From contig NC_031776.1 in assembly GCF_001522545.3 (NCBI RefSeq), positions 25,617,634 through 25,681,633 on the forward strand: a stretch of 64,000 bases of DNA, written 5' to 3'. Shown piece by piece: positions 1 to 11,201 of this stretch (position 1 is the first letter of the stretch; each line of letters starts with the position of its first letter). Under the pieces are notes generated by a model. That model was not told the DNA's origin and searched no databases. It saw nothing but the letters and a program-made list of their open reading frames with translations. A program made the translations under genes and the position numbers. This DNA comes from Parus major. Lineage: Eukaryota > Chordata > Aves > Passeriformes > Paridae.

Positions 1-1100
1 TTGATGATGATGTAAGGACGATGTAAATCCTGTTTACTTACAAACAGTTCAGAAAATGTTGTTTCCTTGAAAAGAGGAAAAATTCAGAAGATACTTCCTT
101 TTTATGCAGTCCTGAAGTACTCAGCTGTTTCTCAGAGCCACACAACCACTTTTTTTTTTTTTTTTTTCTGCTACAACTTCTTTTTTCCAATTCCTGGCAT
201 TTTTTCCCAACTCTGAAATTACAGATTTTAGTAAATCTCTTTCAAATTCCTCCTCCATGTTTTTTAGCTTTGGCAATAGGCCATTGTTTCACCTATCACT
301 TTTTCAAGGATGAAATTTTTTTTTGCATTTATTTTAAGTGACAGGCCTTTTTTATGCTCTCCAACTTGAAAATGCAATTTCATCCACCCATCAGTGGATA
401 GAGCTAGAATGTAATTAATTCTTTCCCTTCCTCTTCTGCAGGAGGCCACATAGAAGGCCAGTGTGAAAGCAGGAGTTAACACAGTTCCTTAAGGTATTAC
501 TTCTGTCCCAGAGGAGCTGAACCCCCAGAGATCAGTGGTAATCATAATTTCCATTGTTTCCCAAAGTGGGTGTTGTCATACAAAGCATGTTTTTCCAGAA
601 GGAATAATTTTACCCAACATATTCACTCTTAGATTTAGTGAGTGGAATTCAAATAGGTCAACCTTGAAGCCTAGAAAAATTAAGCAAATTAAAGCAATGA
701 GAAAAGGTATGTTTTCTTTTGTAACTGGCAAGATAGCTGTGCCTGACCGTGTGATTAGTAACATTAGAGATGGCCAGAGAGAATTTGGATTTGGGAACTG
801 ATAAAGACTTGAAGAAATAATCGCAGTAAATACAGTAACAGCCATAATTTTCTTCTGAGCAGTGAAAACTGCTCCGTGCTGCACTCACGTGACAGTATTG
901 CAGCTCAGTGACTTAATAAATCTCTCAGCACTCCCAGCCCTTATGAGTCAAATCAGGGACATCTCCATTCCTTTGCATTCTGACTTAATTTCTGCACCCA
1001 TTGGTAGAATTTGCACTAAAATACGTGATGTAGCTAAGACAGAGCCCTTCCTAACTCCTTCTCTTTCCCCTGCACTCAGCGCTGATGAGGCCACACCTCA
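1..1100. other. No gene recognised (upstream flank)
   Basis: AT-rich, non-repetitive DNA with a poly-T run at about 149-168. The short open frames on both strands have no recognisable domain and no convincing splice-site pairs. In mammals TMEM185B lies upstream of RALB, but I see no part of it here. Confidence 0.6.
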
Positions 1101-1119
1101 AATGCTGTGTCCCGCTCTG

Positions 1120-1607
1120 TCCCTCAGTGCAGGAAGGACACCGAGGTGCTGGAGTGAATCCACAGAAAGGCAACGAAGCTCGTGAAAGGTCTGGAGTACA
1201 GGCACTATGAGGAGCGGCTGAGGCAGCTGGGGATGTTTAGCCTGGAGAAAAGGAGGCTCGGGAGAGACCTTCTCGCTCTCTACAACTCCCTGACAGGAGG
1301 CTGTAGGCAAGTGGGGATCGGGCTCTTCTCCCAGGCAGCCAGGGAAAGGATGAAAGGACACAACTTCAAGTGCGCCAGGTGAGGTTTGGGTGGGACATCA
1401 AGAGGAAATTCTTTACAGAAAGGGTGATTAGACAGTGGAATGGGCTCCCTAGGGAGGTGGTGAACTCACCATCTCTGGACGTGTTTAAGGAAAGACTGAA
1501 TGTGGTACTCAGTGCCATGGTCCAATTGACATAGTGGTGTTTAGTCATAGATTGGACTCGATAATCCCAGAGGTCTTTTGCAACTTAAATGATTCTGTGA
1601 TTCTTTT
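1120..1607 (+). mobile_element. CR1 LINE, 3' end (5'-truncated)
   Basis: The sequence follows the avian CR1 3' region in order. It starts with the 'gaaggacaccgaggtgctgg' block and continues through 'cctggagaaaaggaggctc' and 'ctctacaactccctgacagg'. It then reaches 'gaaattctttacagaaaggg', 'cagtggaatgggctccctag' and 'cagaggtcttttgcaactta', and ends with the short terminal repeat 'attctgtgattctt'. It is 5'-truncated, as most CR1 copies are, and carries only the end of the element. The match to the recalled consensus is good enough to suggest moderate age. It ends just upstream of the RALB CpG island. Confidence 0.93.
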
Positions 1608-1619
1608 GGGTCACACCGA

Positions 1620-2420
1620 GCCGGCGGGACTCGAGGGCACGGACAGAGGCCCCCGTGGGCTGGGGCGAGCAGTCCCTTCCCACTGCTCTCGGTTGCTGCG
1701 TTGGCGGGACCGGCCCCTCACGGCCCTCCCGCCGGCCCCGCCCCGCCCGAAAGCTGATTGGTTCGTGAGCGCCACGTGACCAGCGGGCGGGCGGGAGCGC
1801 GCTCGTGGGGAGCCGGGCCCGGCGGGAGCGGCGAGGGCGGAAGTGCGCGGCGGGGGCGCGCGGGCGGCGGCGCTGCCCCCTCAATGAGAGCCGGGGCGCG
1901 GCGGCAGCGGGAGCAGCGGGGCCGGGGGGCACAGCTGAGACGGGAGCCGGGCTGGAGCCGCCGTGCGGAGCCGCGCCTTAGACCCCAGGTAGAGTGAGCA
2001 GCGACCTCGGGATCCCCCAACCCCGGGCTTGTGGCGGCCTCAGCCGTCCCGGCCCCGTGCCCTCGGTAAACCAGGCATGAGTGGCCGAGTTCTGGCCGCA
2101 GCCTGGGGGTGTGGCTGAGCCCCCCGGTCTCTGCGTCCTGCGGAGAGGGAGGGACGGACGGAAGGTGCGGGTGTGCCCGATGGTCACTTGCGGTACGGGG
2201 CAGCCCCTCTCTCCGGGGTGCGTGGGGCGAGAAGAGCCCCACAGCTTCTACCTGGGGGTTCCTCGGCTGTGGGAGAGCACCGGGGTAGGCGAGGGGAGAG
2301 CGGGGGCAGCCGGTGACCGTCGGGCCTGCGCGGGAGCCGCAGTGGGAGGTGAGAGGCCGCGCTCATGGATTCGGCCGCTCCTGCGGCTCCCGGTGGCGCT
2401 GGGCTGAAGTGGAGCCGGGG
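1620..2420 (+). promoter_or_regulatory. RALB: RALB CpG-island promoter
   Basis: A dense CpG region stands out from the AT-rich flanks. Overlapping GC boxes (ccccgccccgccc) lie at about 1736-1748, an inverted CCAAT box (ATTGG) at 1757-1761, and an E-box CACGTG at 1773-1778. No TATA box is seen. This is the usual layout of a TATA-less housekeeping promoter with dispersed start sites. The CpG-rich part continues past the exon 1 donor into intron 1. The link to RALB is inferred from strand, position and the donor site at 1988/1989. Confidence 0.75.
1800..1988 (+). other. RALB: RALB exon 1 (5' UTR, start approximate)
   Basis: A strong donor, CCCCAG|GTAGAG, ends the exon at 1988. RALB in other amniotes has a non-coding first exon spliced to an exon carrying the ATG; the ATG exon here has an acceptor at 15944/15945 with 43 nt of leader. 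The transcription start cannot be read from sequence, so 1800 is only a rough bound below the CCAAT and E-box elements. The 5' UTR would be GC-rich here and AT-balanced after the splice. Confidence 0.55.
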
Positions 2421-5400
2421 ACCGCTGTGACTCCTGTCTACAAGTGGGACGTGGGGGAGGGAGAGGGCGAGGAGGAGCTGGCCTTGAGCGTTAGTGCAGG
2501 CTGCCCTGCCTTCCCTTGTGCCCTCGGATAAGTGATAACGTTTCGTCTGTGGGAGATAAGCAGAGGGTTTGGGATGCTGTTGGTCTCAGCTGAGCAAGAA
2601 GTTCCTGGGGGATCTTGTTTTGTCTGGGTAGGTTCTCTCTGTGCCCGTCTTTATCCTTCCTGAGCCTTACCGGTGTAGATCTTGTAGGAAGAGAAGGGTG
2701 GTGCCTGAGCGTGACCTTACCTGGAGAAGGGCAGGGAGTGAGGTGAGACAAAGCAGCCCAGTCATGTCTCCTGAACTGCTGGTGGAGGCCTAACTCGGTC
2801 TTTCTGCTGGAGCCCTGTTGAATCGATTCTATTCTGAGAACAGGAGACTTAGCCTTGACTATGACTGGGTATTTTCATGGTGGAAGGGAACAAGGAGACT
2901 ACACCTGGAGTCTGGAGCAGCCAAGCAAGGAGCAGCCTTGCCATTTTCAAAGCTGAAGTGTGCAGTCTGAGTAGTTTTGGGTTTTGCTTTTTTTTTTTTT
3001 TTTTTTAGTTTAAACTGTTCTAATGTTACTTCTCTGTTTCTAAGATCCTTGTTTCTCTTCTGAGGGACAGGGAGGTGCCTTGTCTGTTCTCATCCTCAGG
3101 TACATGATTTTCAGGAAAAGCTGTCTATTTTTTTTAATGTTTTAAACACTCCCTGCCCTTTGCCTCCATTAAAGTTGTCAAAGTGAGTGTAAGAACTAAC
3201 AGCTGGGAACCAGACTTGTGGTTCTTGGAAGTGATTTGCTTGAAGTCTGAAAATTATTTTATTACAGAGAATTTAATAGCAACAGCTCAATCTTACTTGA
3301 CAATAGCATCTTTGCACTTATTCGCATATAGCAGACTTGGTAGAATAATTTTAACTACTTGTTGGATTTTTGCTTATGATCAGATGATACCAGTTTACCA
3401 TGGTGAAATATTTCCTTTATTAAATACTTCATTTAGGAACAGAATAGCCTTCACACTAGTCCTGTAAACAAGTTTCCTATATTAGCCTTTTAGTAGCAAA
3501 TTGTTTATTTTCACTTCTTTTGGAGTAAGCCAGCTTGATTCTGTTTTGCATGCCTTAGAAGAAAGTGAAGCTGACCTGTTTTTGCTAGTGTTATGTATAT
3601 ACTGCAGAGGAATTTCTATTCTAAAGATTTAACTGGAATGCTTTACAAAAGCTCTTAACTGAAAGCTTAATTTGATCAGACAATATCCTTTCTTGGCCAT
3701 CCTTTAAAACTCTCAAACTTGTCTCTAATTGTCAGTGCAGTGGTCCTGGAAATCTGGGTAGAAGAGCAGTTCAGGCATTTTGATCAAATCAAGTTAGTAA
3801 AGATGGAACACTGCCTGCACAACTTGGATGTGTACACTGGAATCCTGGATGGTTTATAGTTTCTGTGATCTAGTACCTCATTTAGGCTCTAAGATTTTTT
3901 TCAGCTGCTTAATTGATTTTGCACCTATTGTTTTTTGGCCAAATGCTGGATAAGATTATCTTCTTCTCTAGGAAGTGTTGGGGCCCAAGCTGCACATGGA
4001 AAAAAATTGTCCTGTGAACAGAGCAAAAAGGCCACATGAAACAGCAGAACAAGCTCTAGCATCATGATTTGGGAATCTGGTTCATCGTTTGTTCTTGTAA
4101 ACCTGTTCACTTCCCAGGCAGTGAATAATTGCACGTTAAATCATTTCTTACTAACTAGAATCAAGCTCCATGTGACTGATTAAATGAGTTGCTTTCTATT
4201 ACACAACGAATTCATGTGAATTAATAGCCTCCCTTAGCAGGGGTACTGAAGGAGCCTGTTTCTCATGACAGCTGTGCAGGCACTAAGCACCCATGGGAGC
4301 GCAAGTGCGCAGTGGTATCAAGACAAACAGTGCCTGAGGTCAGTAGATGTCTTGTGCCTGTTGCTGTAGCAAGCAACTTGGGATGGCAGTAGTGGTGTCC
4401 AGGGGTTTGAGTGAAAGACAGTGTCTGGGGCAGCCACAGAAGCAGATAAATGTCGGTGCTTGCTGCTTTTCACTCCCTGTGTGCCTAACTTCAAGTAACT
4501 TTGCATGACTGACTTAGGAGAACTGCTGATCCCAGTTATCAGCTAGGTTATATACCAATTTATATTCTTAAATTCATTCAGTCTTGAGTTGGAAATACTA
4601 TCCTGCTGATAAAAACCTGCAGTTTTTAGGTTTTCTCTCTTCACCTTTGAGCCCCATGTCTCTGCTAACTGTTCTTTGTCACTGTCAAGCAGTGGTGATA
4701 AGGTTCTATTGCTTGTTGCCTGCTATTGCTTGGAGCAGCAAGGTCAGCAAACAGTCTTGGCTGTTTCACTCTCCTAGTTGTCAATTTTATGGCTTTTGTT
4801 GTATGATACAGTTGATACTTGCTTTTTAATAAGAGGCTAAAGAACATGTATTTAAAAAGTACTTGTTAACAGCTGCTGAGGAGCAATCATTTTGTTGGTT
4901 GCTCTTTTAGCCCATTAAACAGAACTAACCAACCTTCCTCCCTGCCTGCCCCAGAAATATCAAGTTGTCTTGTCATATAAGCAAGATAAGTCTTTATAAC
5001 TCATGCTTTATCTCTTCATGTTCTTCCAAATACTGCTTTAATAGTAAAATTAGAGGATCTGTTTTGTTTCTTGTGCTTGAGATGTGGAAATGTGTTTTTC
5101 AAGACCTGTCAAAATGAAAGTCACAAAGTCGTGTAATGTGAGAATGTTACTTAGGCTCATGTGGAAGTAGCTACTTTATTCTTTATAGTAACAAAGTGCT
5201 TGCTTAGAACTTCAACTGTTTTCTGTGGAACCTTGAGCCCATAACCTTCCTTGCTGAAGCTGTTGACAAAGGAATAATAGTTGATTACACGAATATGAGA
5301 CTTAATGGAAATGCAATCCTGACTAGGAATCTTTGCTGGATCACAAGTCGAGGACCAAAAAAGTCAGTTCTGGGATTTTAAGCATTTGTTAAACTCTTAA

Positions 5401-6929
5401 TCCTGTCAGCTGTTACTTTGTGAATTAGTGTTGCTGTCAGTTGAAGTGATTAGTGTTAAATATTTTAGGCTACTATTAATGCAGCAAAACTGGAGTTTTT
5501 AATACGTTCTTAAATTTGGAATGTGTCAAAACTAATCTGAAGCATAGAACTGGAAAGCTGAGAACATGCTGAGTTAATCAGATGCTGTGATTTCTCTGGG
5601 GTCTAGCTTTTTCTATATATATTTTCAACTATAGTGAAAGATTAATTTTCAGAAGAGTATTGGAGACCTAAACTTAGTCCCTATTTTGGGCATAGTTTAA
5701 GGAATGTTTCCAACTTGGATTTAATACCAATTTTTTTCCCCCAAGCTGGTGGTTTGAATTGCAGGTTTAACAGAAAAAAGAATCCCACTTTATAGACAAG
5801 ATTGTTATAGAGTACTGGATTACAGGGTTATACTTAACATGACAAAGCACTTAAAAAGATTATTTGTAGGAACTACCTGAACCCTGGACTTCATCCTGCA
5901 GAATACACTCTAAAGCGGCTTTTTTTATTTTTTTTAAAGTAGATGTTTTATAAGGTTAGTGCTACCCTGCTCCAGAGGACGCTGTCTTGGGCACCAGTCT
6001 AAAGCAGACATTTAACAAGGGGAGTAGTTTTAGATCAAGTTGCATGCCAGTTGCCTCAGCTTTCCAGAAAAGAGGTGGTTTTGTTAATTAGGGAAGCTGC
6101 TCCCTGATTAAAATGAATTAATTGTAAAGTACGTAGCGATCTGTGATACAGCCTTTCCACTAAACTGCTGCTGCAGTAGGAAACTCCTCTCCATGATGAT
6201 ACTCTTCTGCTATTTAGTGTTCTTGGCTTACTGTGAGATCTCATTCTGGGTAGGTAAGGAATTCTCATTAGTGTACTCACCAAGAAGTCTCACTGACTGA
6301 CTTTTATGGCAGCTTTCTGCTTTTATCTACCATGTCATAAAATAGACAAGCCAAGAAGTTTAATGAAATGGTGTTTCAAAAGACAGCACAAGTTTCAAGC
6401 ACACATTCCTATGTCTCTTTGCACTCTATCATGTTTCAAAATACAGTTTAGGGATCAATTTAATTTTTTAAACAATTCTGCAGGCGTTGGAAATTTACTT
6501 TTAAGTTTGTCTTATAAGGCAAACTAAATTCACAGTAGGCTTTATTGGTTGAATCTGTTCTGAAGTTTTAATGGAAGGAAACTAATTAAAATAATTATTA
6601 GGCAGACCATTTGTTGGCGATACTGTGCATCTTTATCTTCATTTGGCTTGTAAAACAGCGATCAAGCCGTGTTCTTGTCCAAATTCTTTCCTTAAGTATT
6701 TGCAACAGTCTTCTAATATCATCTAGTATAACACGGGCCATAGCAGAACATGAACCTGTTATACTTTGGTAAATAAGTATTAGATCAGGTTTCTAGTTAA
6801 GTGTTTGTCATGATGGATTGTCTTGTAAGTTTTCCCGCTCTGCTATACTACTTGTGCAAGTTGAAAAATGGGCCTTCCCACAGATAAGATTTGTAGCAAC
6901 TGCATTGCTGGGCACAAACTTGACTTAAA

Positions 6930-7100
6930 GCTGCTGAGGCTGGAAGGCACTTGTGGAGACTGCCTAGTCCAGTCTTCCTGCTGACTGTGCTACTCCTAAC
7001 CCATAAACTGGCTCATTATCATCTCTAGGCAGAGCTTTGTGCACTCCAGTGTTTCTTATGGGAAAGACATCATCTCTGTGATCCCAGTGAAGTTCTAACC
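6930..7100 (-). mobile_element. CR1 LINE fragment, eroded
   Basis: The + strand reads 'gaggctggaaggcacttgtg' and then 'gagactgcctagtccagtct'. These are the reverse complement of the CR1 3' tail block in which a '...gatgacct..aggtcccttccaacct' pattern precedes the ATTCTGTG repeats. The rest is diverged and the far boundary is uncertain. It lies in RALB intron 1, antisense to the gene. Confidence 0.6.
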
Positions 7101-10100
7101 CCTGCAGCTACATGCAGACCCCCAGCATCTCCAGTTCATTCCCTGTACTGCATGCATTAGTGTATGGAAGCACCCTGTTGTGCTGATTTCCCAGGAAAGG
7201 CATGAGCTGTGAGATGAGCTGGCTGTGTATCAGAATAGTGGGTTTTTTATTCTGGTTAAGTGCTCTGCAGAGATAGGAAATGTCTCCAGGAGCACGCAAG
7301 AATAAATGCACAGTTTATGTTGTGCACTTGTTCTGTATGTTCATGTGACCCATCATTTGCTAGCTCATAAAGGGAAGTGTCCTGAACTAAATGTGTCCTA
7401 ATTCTCTGTGTTGAAGTCAAGTGGTTCTGAGTTAATGGTCTGCCACCCAATCCCAGAGCTGCCAAACATGTTATATTGTGCCACTCTTCATTTTACAGGT
7501 GGCTGTGTTGGAGAGCACACATTTGACAGTAAATGTTTTTATAGTGCTAGGCACAGCACTCCATGAGGGACACCAAAGATAGCATTTCTCCCATAAGTAA
7601 AGCTCTCCACAGCTTTTTAGTCTTCTTAACTGTAGGGATACTAAAATTGTGTAAGACCCCTGTACTGGTGTAATAATCCAGTTCCCATTTGAAGATAGAA
7701 ATACTGCTTTTGGCTTTGGTATGAAGTATATGAATATAGCAGTCTGGAAAACTGTCTGTTATTGAAAACATCTGCTCCTAGGCCAGTAGAAAGGCAGCTT
7801 CTTGCATGTGCAGAGTACCTTGGTATGGTATTCACTCTACCTGATTGGGGAAACTGGAGTAAAAGTCTATTTAAAGGTGACTTAACACAGCAGCTGAATT
7901 ATGGGTACTAAATGTCACTATTCTTGCTTTGAGTGGTGTAAATGCATTGATTGAAAGATGGAGAGAAAGGTTCAGTGCTTGGCACTTGTGTGATGTTGCC
8001 TGATTGAGGGAGCTTAGTGACTCACTGTATACATCTGTGAACCCTACAGTGAGGTGCTTAAAATAGTGGAAATACTTTCATAGACTATAGGAAGATGATC
8101 CCTGAATGCTTCTAGGGAGCTGGGATTCTATGGTTAAGAGTGAGTTCAGGATGAGGGATTATTACTTGCCTATATGTATCAAATGTGATCTCAGTAGTGG
8201 CTTACATTCCCCAAATGGAGGTGTGAGCATGAGACATTAACTTCAGTTTGTGAGCAAGGAATGCAATTCTGTGGGCAGAGACAGTTGATTCTGCTGGTAT
8301 TACCTAAATAGTGTTTAGACTTGGGATTTATCCCAGACATCCAGTTCACTAGGGAAGCATGATCTAATGAGATACATCCTTTGGGGGAGCAGCAGTGGCA
8401 GCTTGTGGCCTGTCTGCAGTGTTTGGTGCCATGTGTGGGACCAATGGGCTGGGTGTGACAGCCCCAGGGCTGGGCAACAGTAATGAGAATCCTACAACTG
8501 TAGCACACTTCTTGGTTGAACTGGCATTTGTGGGCGTTTGTGAAATCAGTGGTAGTGATAACTTCCTTGTGGATTATATAGTTTCAGGTTTTTCACTGAA
8601 GTAACTGAAACCATGTTGTAACCTGGTGCTGAGGTAATATTTTGGTGATTTTGAGCTGTAGTGTGCCACTTGAGACACTGATTGTGCTATCTGAGATGTT
8701 TGACTTGGCCATTGTATTTGTTTGGCTCCTGGAGATCCAGTTAAAAGTTGGTATGACATTAGCTATCTGAAGCATGTGACCACTGTCTCTTAGTGGTTTG
8801 GTGGATTTTGTGTATGCTGTGTATCAAAGATGGTTATGTTTCTGTATGGGTGAGCTTTCAAAGGAAGTATAGTTGAAATACACTTTCCAAGTCTGTGGGA
8901 GGGAGGCTGTTGAACAAGTCTGTTGCCCAAGTGTCACTTTCCTGGTATGAGCCAAATTAAACTAGTGTGAACAGTGGTGTCATAATTCACCCTAAGTAAT
9001 TAGGTAACTAGACTGTTTTCACTACAGTGACAACTCTTAGCATAGTAAATACTGATTAATGGTATTAACTCAGTCTTTGTGCTTGTAGAGGATTTCTGTC
9101 ATGTTTTCTAGCGAGATCTTGCAGGGCAAGAGCAATGTGGTAGATTCCTCTCTGCCATTGTCTGCAATATATCTTCTGGGTGTTAATATTAGACTTGGAG
9201 GCTTTCTGAAAGTTCTTGGAGAGGTCTGGCTAGATATCTCCCGATAGAAGTGGTTTTATCTGTAATGGCACTACTGTCTTATGACTTTCACTCCAGGTAA
9301 CACTATCTTGCTGAAATAGCATATTCTGTCTGGTGCTACATTGCTGGTTTAAGCATTAACTGCTGTGACACAGCGAACTTGCTAGTCCTGGTCTTGCTTC
9401 ATGTGTCTGTTAGTTAGCAGTGTATATGTAGCTCCTGCCAGAGCATATTTGTGACAGCCAGTGTCTGTAAGTGTACACACAATTCTGCAGGGTTTAGATG
9501 AGATTAATAACTAGTAATAATTGACTGAAGCTGGTGTAATGTAACCTTCAGTGTATCAAGTAAATGTATTTATTGTGTTTTTCCCTGTGACATTTAGGAA
9601 CATGATGCCACTTTGATCAAGAATCTAGCCTGAAGAGATTAGATCCCTTCATGTGTATAGAGTAAAGTGGTTCCTTGCCTTAAATTCTTACTTTTCATCC
9701 TGATACTATAAAGTACTAAGTTTTCAAAATCTGTTTTGAGCTTCCTGGCCAGTGCCCTTATCATGGCAACTGCAGGTCTACTAGTAGATCTTACAGAGAG
9801 AAAATGCCTGATTACAAAAAGCAAATCTGAGGCTTGGGTTTCACTCCAGTGCTCAGCCTAGCCACTGCAGCAGGCTCGTGGCTGCCCCTTGTCTAAGGAG
9901 TGAATCGTGAACAGGGTCAGGAACTGCCCTGTTTCTGCAGCAATAAAACAAACTGCTTGGCTGCTGTAGTTTCACCTTCTTTGGCCTTAGTTGTACAAAC
10001 TGTTTTTCTCCCTTCACATCAGCACTGAGGCATGTGTGGCCTTGCAGATGTGACTGGCAGGCCCAGCGGGCTGTGCTGAATAGCTCAGCTGCAGGAGGAG

Positions 10101-11170
10101 ATGGGCTGGAACAACCAGGGGCAAGGAGGAGGGGACTGAGGGACAGGGGATGGTGATGGCAGCATTGGGTGATATAAATGGGGATTGTAAAACTGCCCCA
10201 ATGTGCTCCATGAGGCATCTCAAGCTGAATGAATTCCTTGATCCAATTAAACATGGCCCAGGAAAATCTATAAGCACAATTGGGAAGGTAGAAACGTCCA
10301 GCATTATATGGGGAAGGATATGAGGCTTCCAAGCAGGAATTTCTACAAAACACATCATGATCTCTGTTTAGCTTGGAAACCATTAATAGGATATATGCCA
10401 AGAGGTAAGATACTAGCACAGCAAATAGGACAGAGTAGCATTTGTAATTTTTCAGCCTGCATATCCTAAAATTTTCAGTGGCATTAAATATGCCACTTAT
10501 TCTCAAATGGGTTTTTTTTTAGTTGAATTGCCAGTTGGAGCATTTACAGTCTGTTGAAAGCTAATGGGATTTCAGTACTTAAATATTTTCTGGGTAACCT
10601 CGGAATGGCTGAGGAACTCTGACAATTCATAGCTCAGTGAGATTGTTAATTAGTTTTGTGATTCAGGGAATTTCTCTGACTGCATTCTTGTGGGCATATC
10701 ACAGAACCAAACACTTCAAAGCCTCTAATTTATATTGTGATAAATGGGGATCACTAAAATACTGTTGCAAAACTTCGTTCTTTCTGTGCTTGCTCTTGAT
10801 GACATCATATTTAAGTCTTTATAATAGGTTGAATACCCAGATTTTCCTTTAAAAGTAGATATCTGAAGGTCTAACAAAGCTCCTCTGTCAAGCTCTTGGG
10901 CTAAGGGTTTCTAGAATCCTGTTTTAAAATCCAAAGAATGGCTGCTTTCAGTGGCAGGATAGCAATGAAAAGAAATGTCCAAAGATATCAGCTGCACAGC
11001 AAGAGAGAAGGGCTGATCTCAGCAATTTGAGTTTAGAGCTTTATTTCAGTTTAAATCTCAAACTGAATGGAAGAACTAGCAGCAATTCCAATTAAAGCCT
11101 TTGGAGGGTCTCAGATTCTTTTATTACAGCAGGAGAATATTTACTGAAAAACAGGTAGACTTAGTAAAGC

Positions 11171-11176
<6 letters not shown>

Positions 11177-11201
<25 letters not shown>
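11177..11201 (+). repeat. Poly-T tract
   Basis: About 25 consecutive T in RALB intron 1. No retroelement body is recognised beside it. Confidence 0.95.

Noticed and set aside
11177..11201. Poly-T as the tail of a processed pseudogene (minus strand)
   Set aside because: No gene-like body is recognisable beside the tract.
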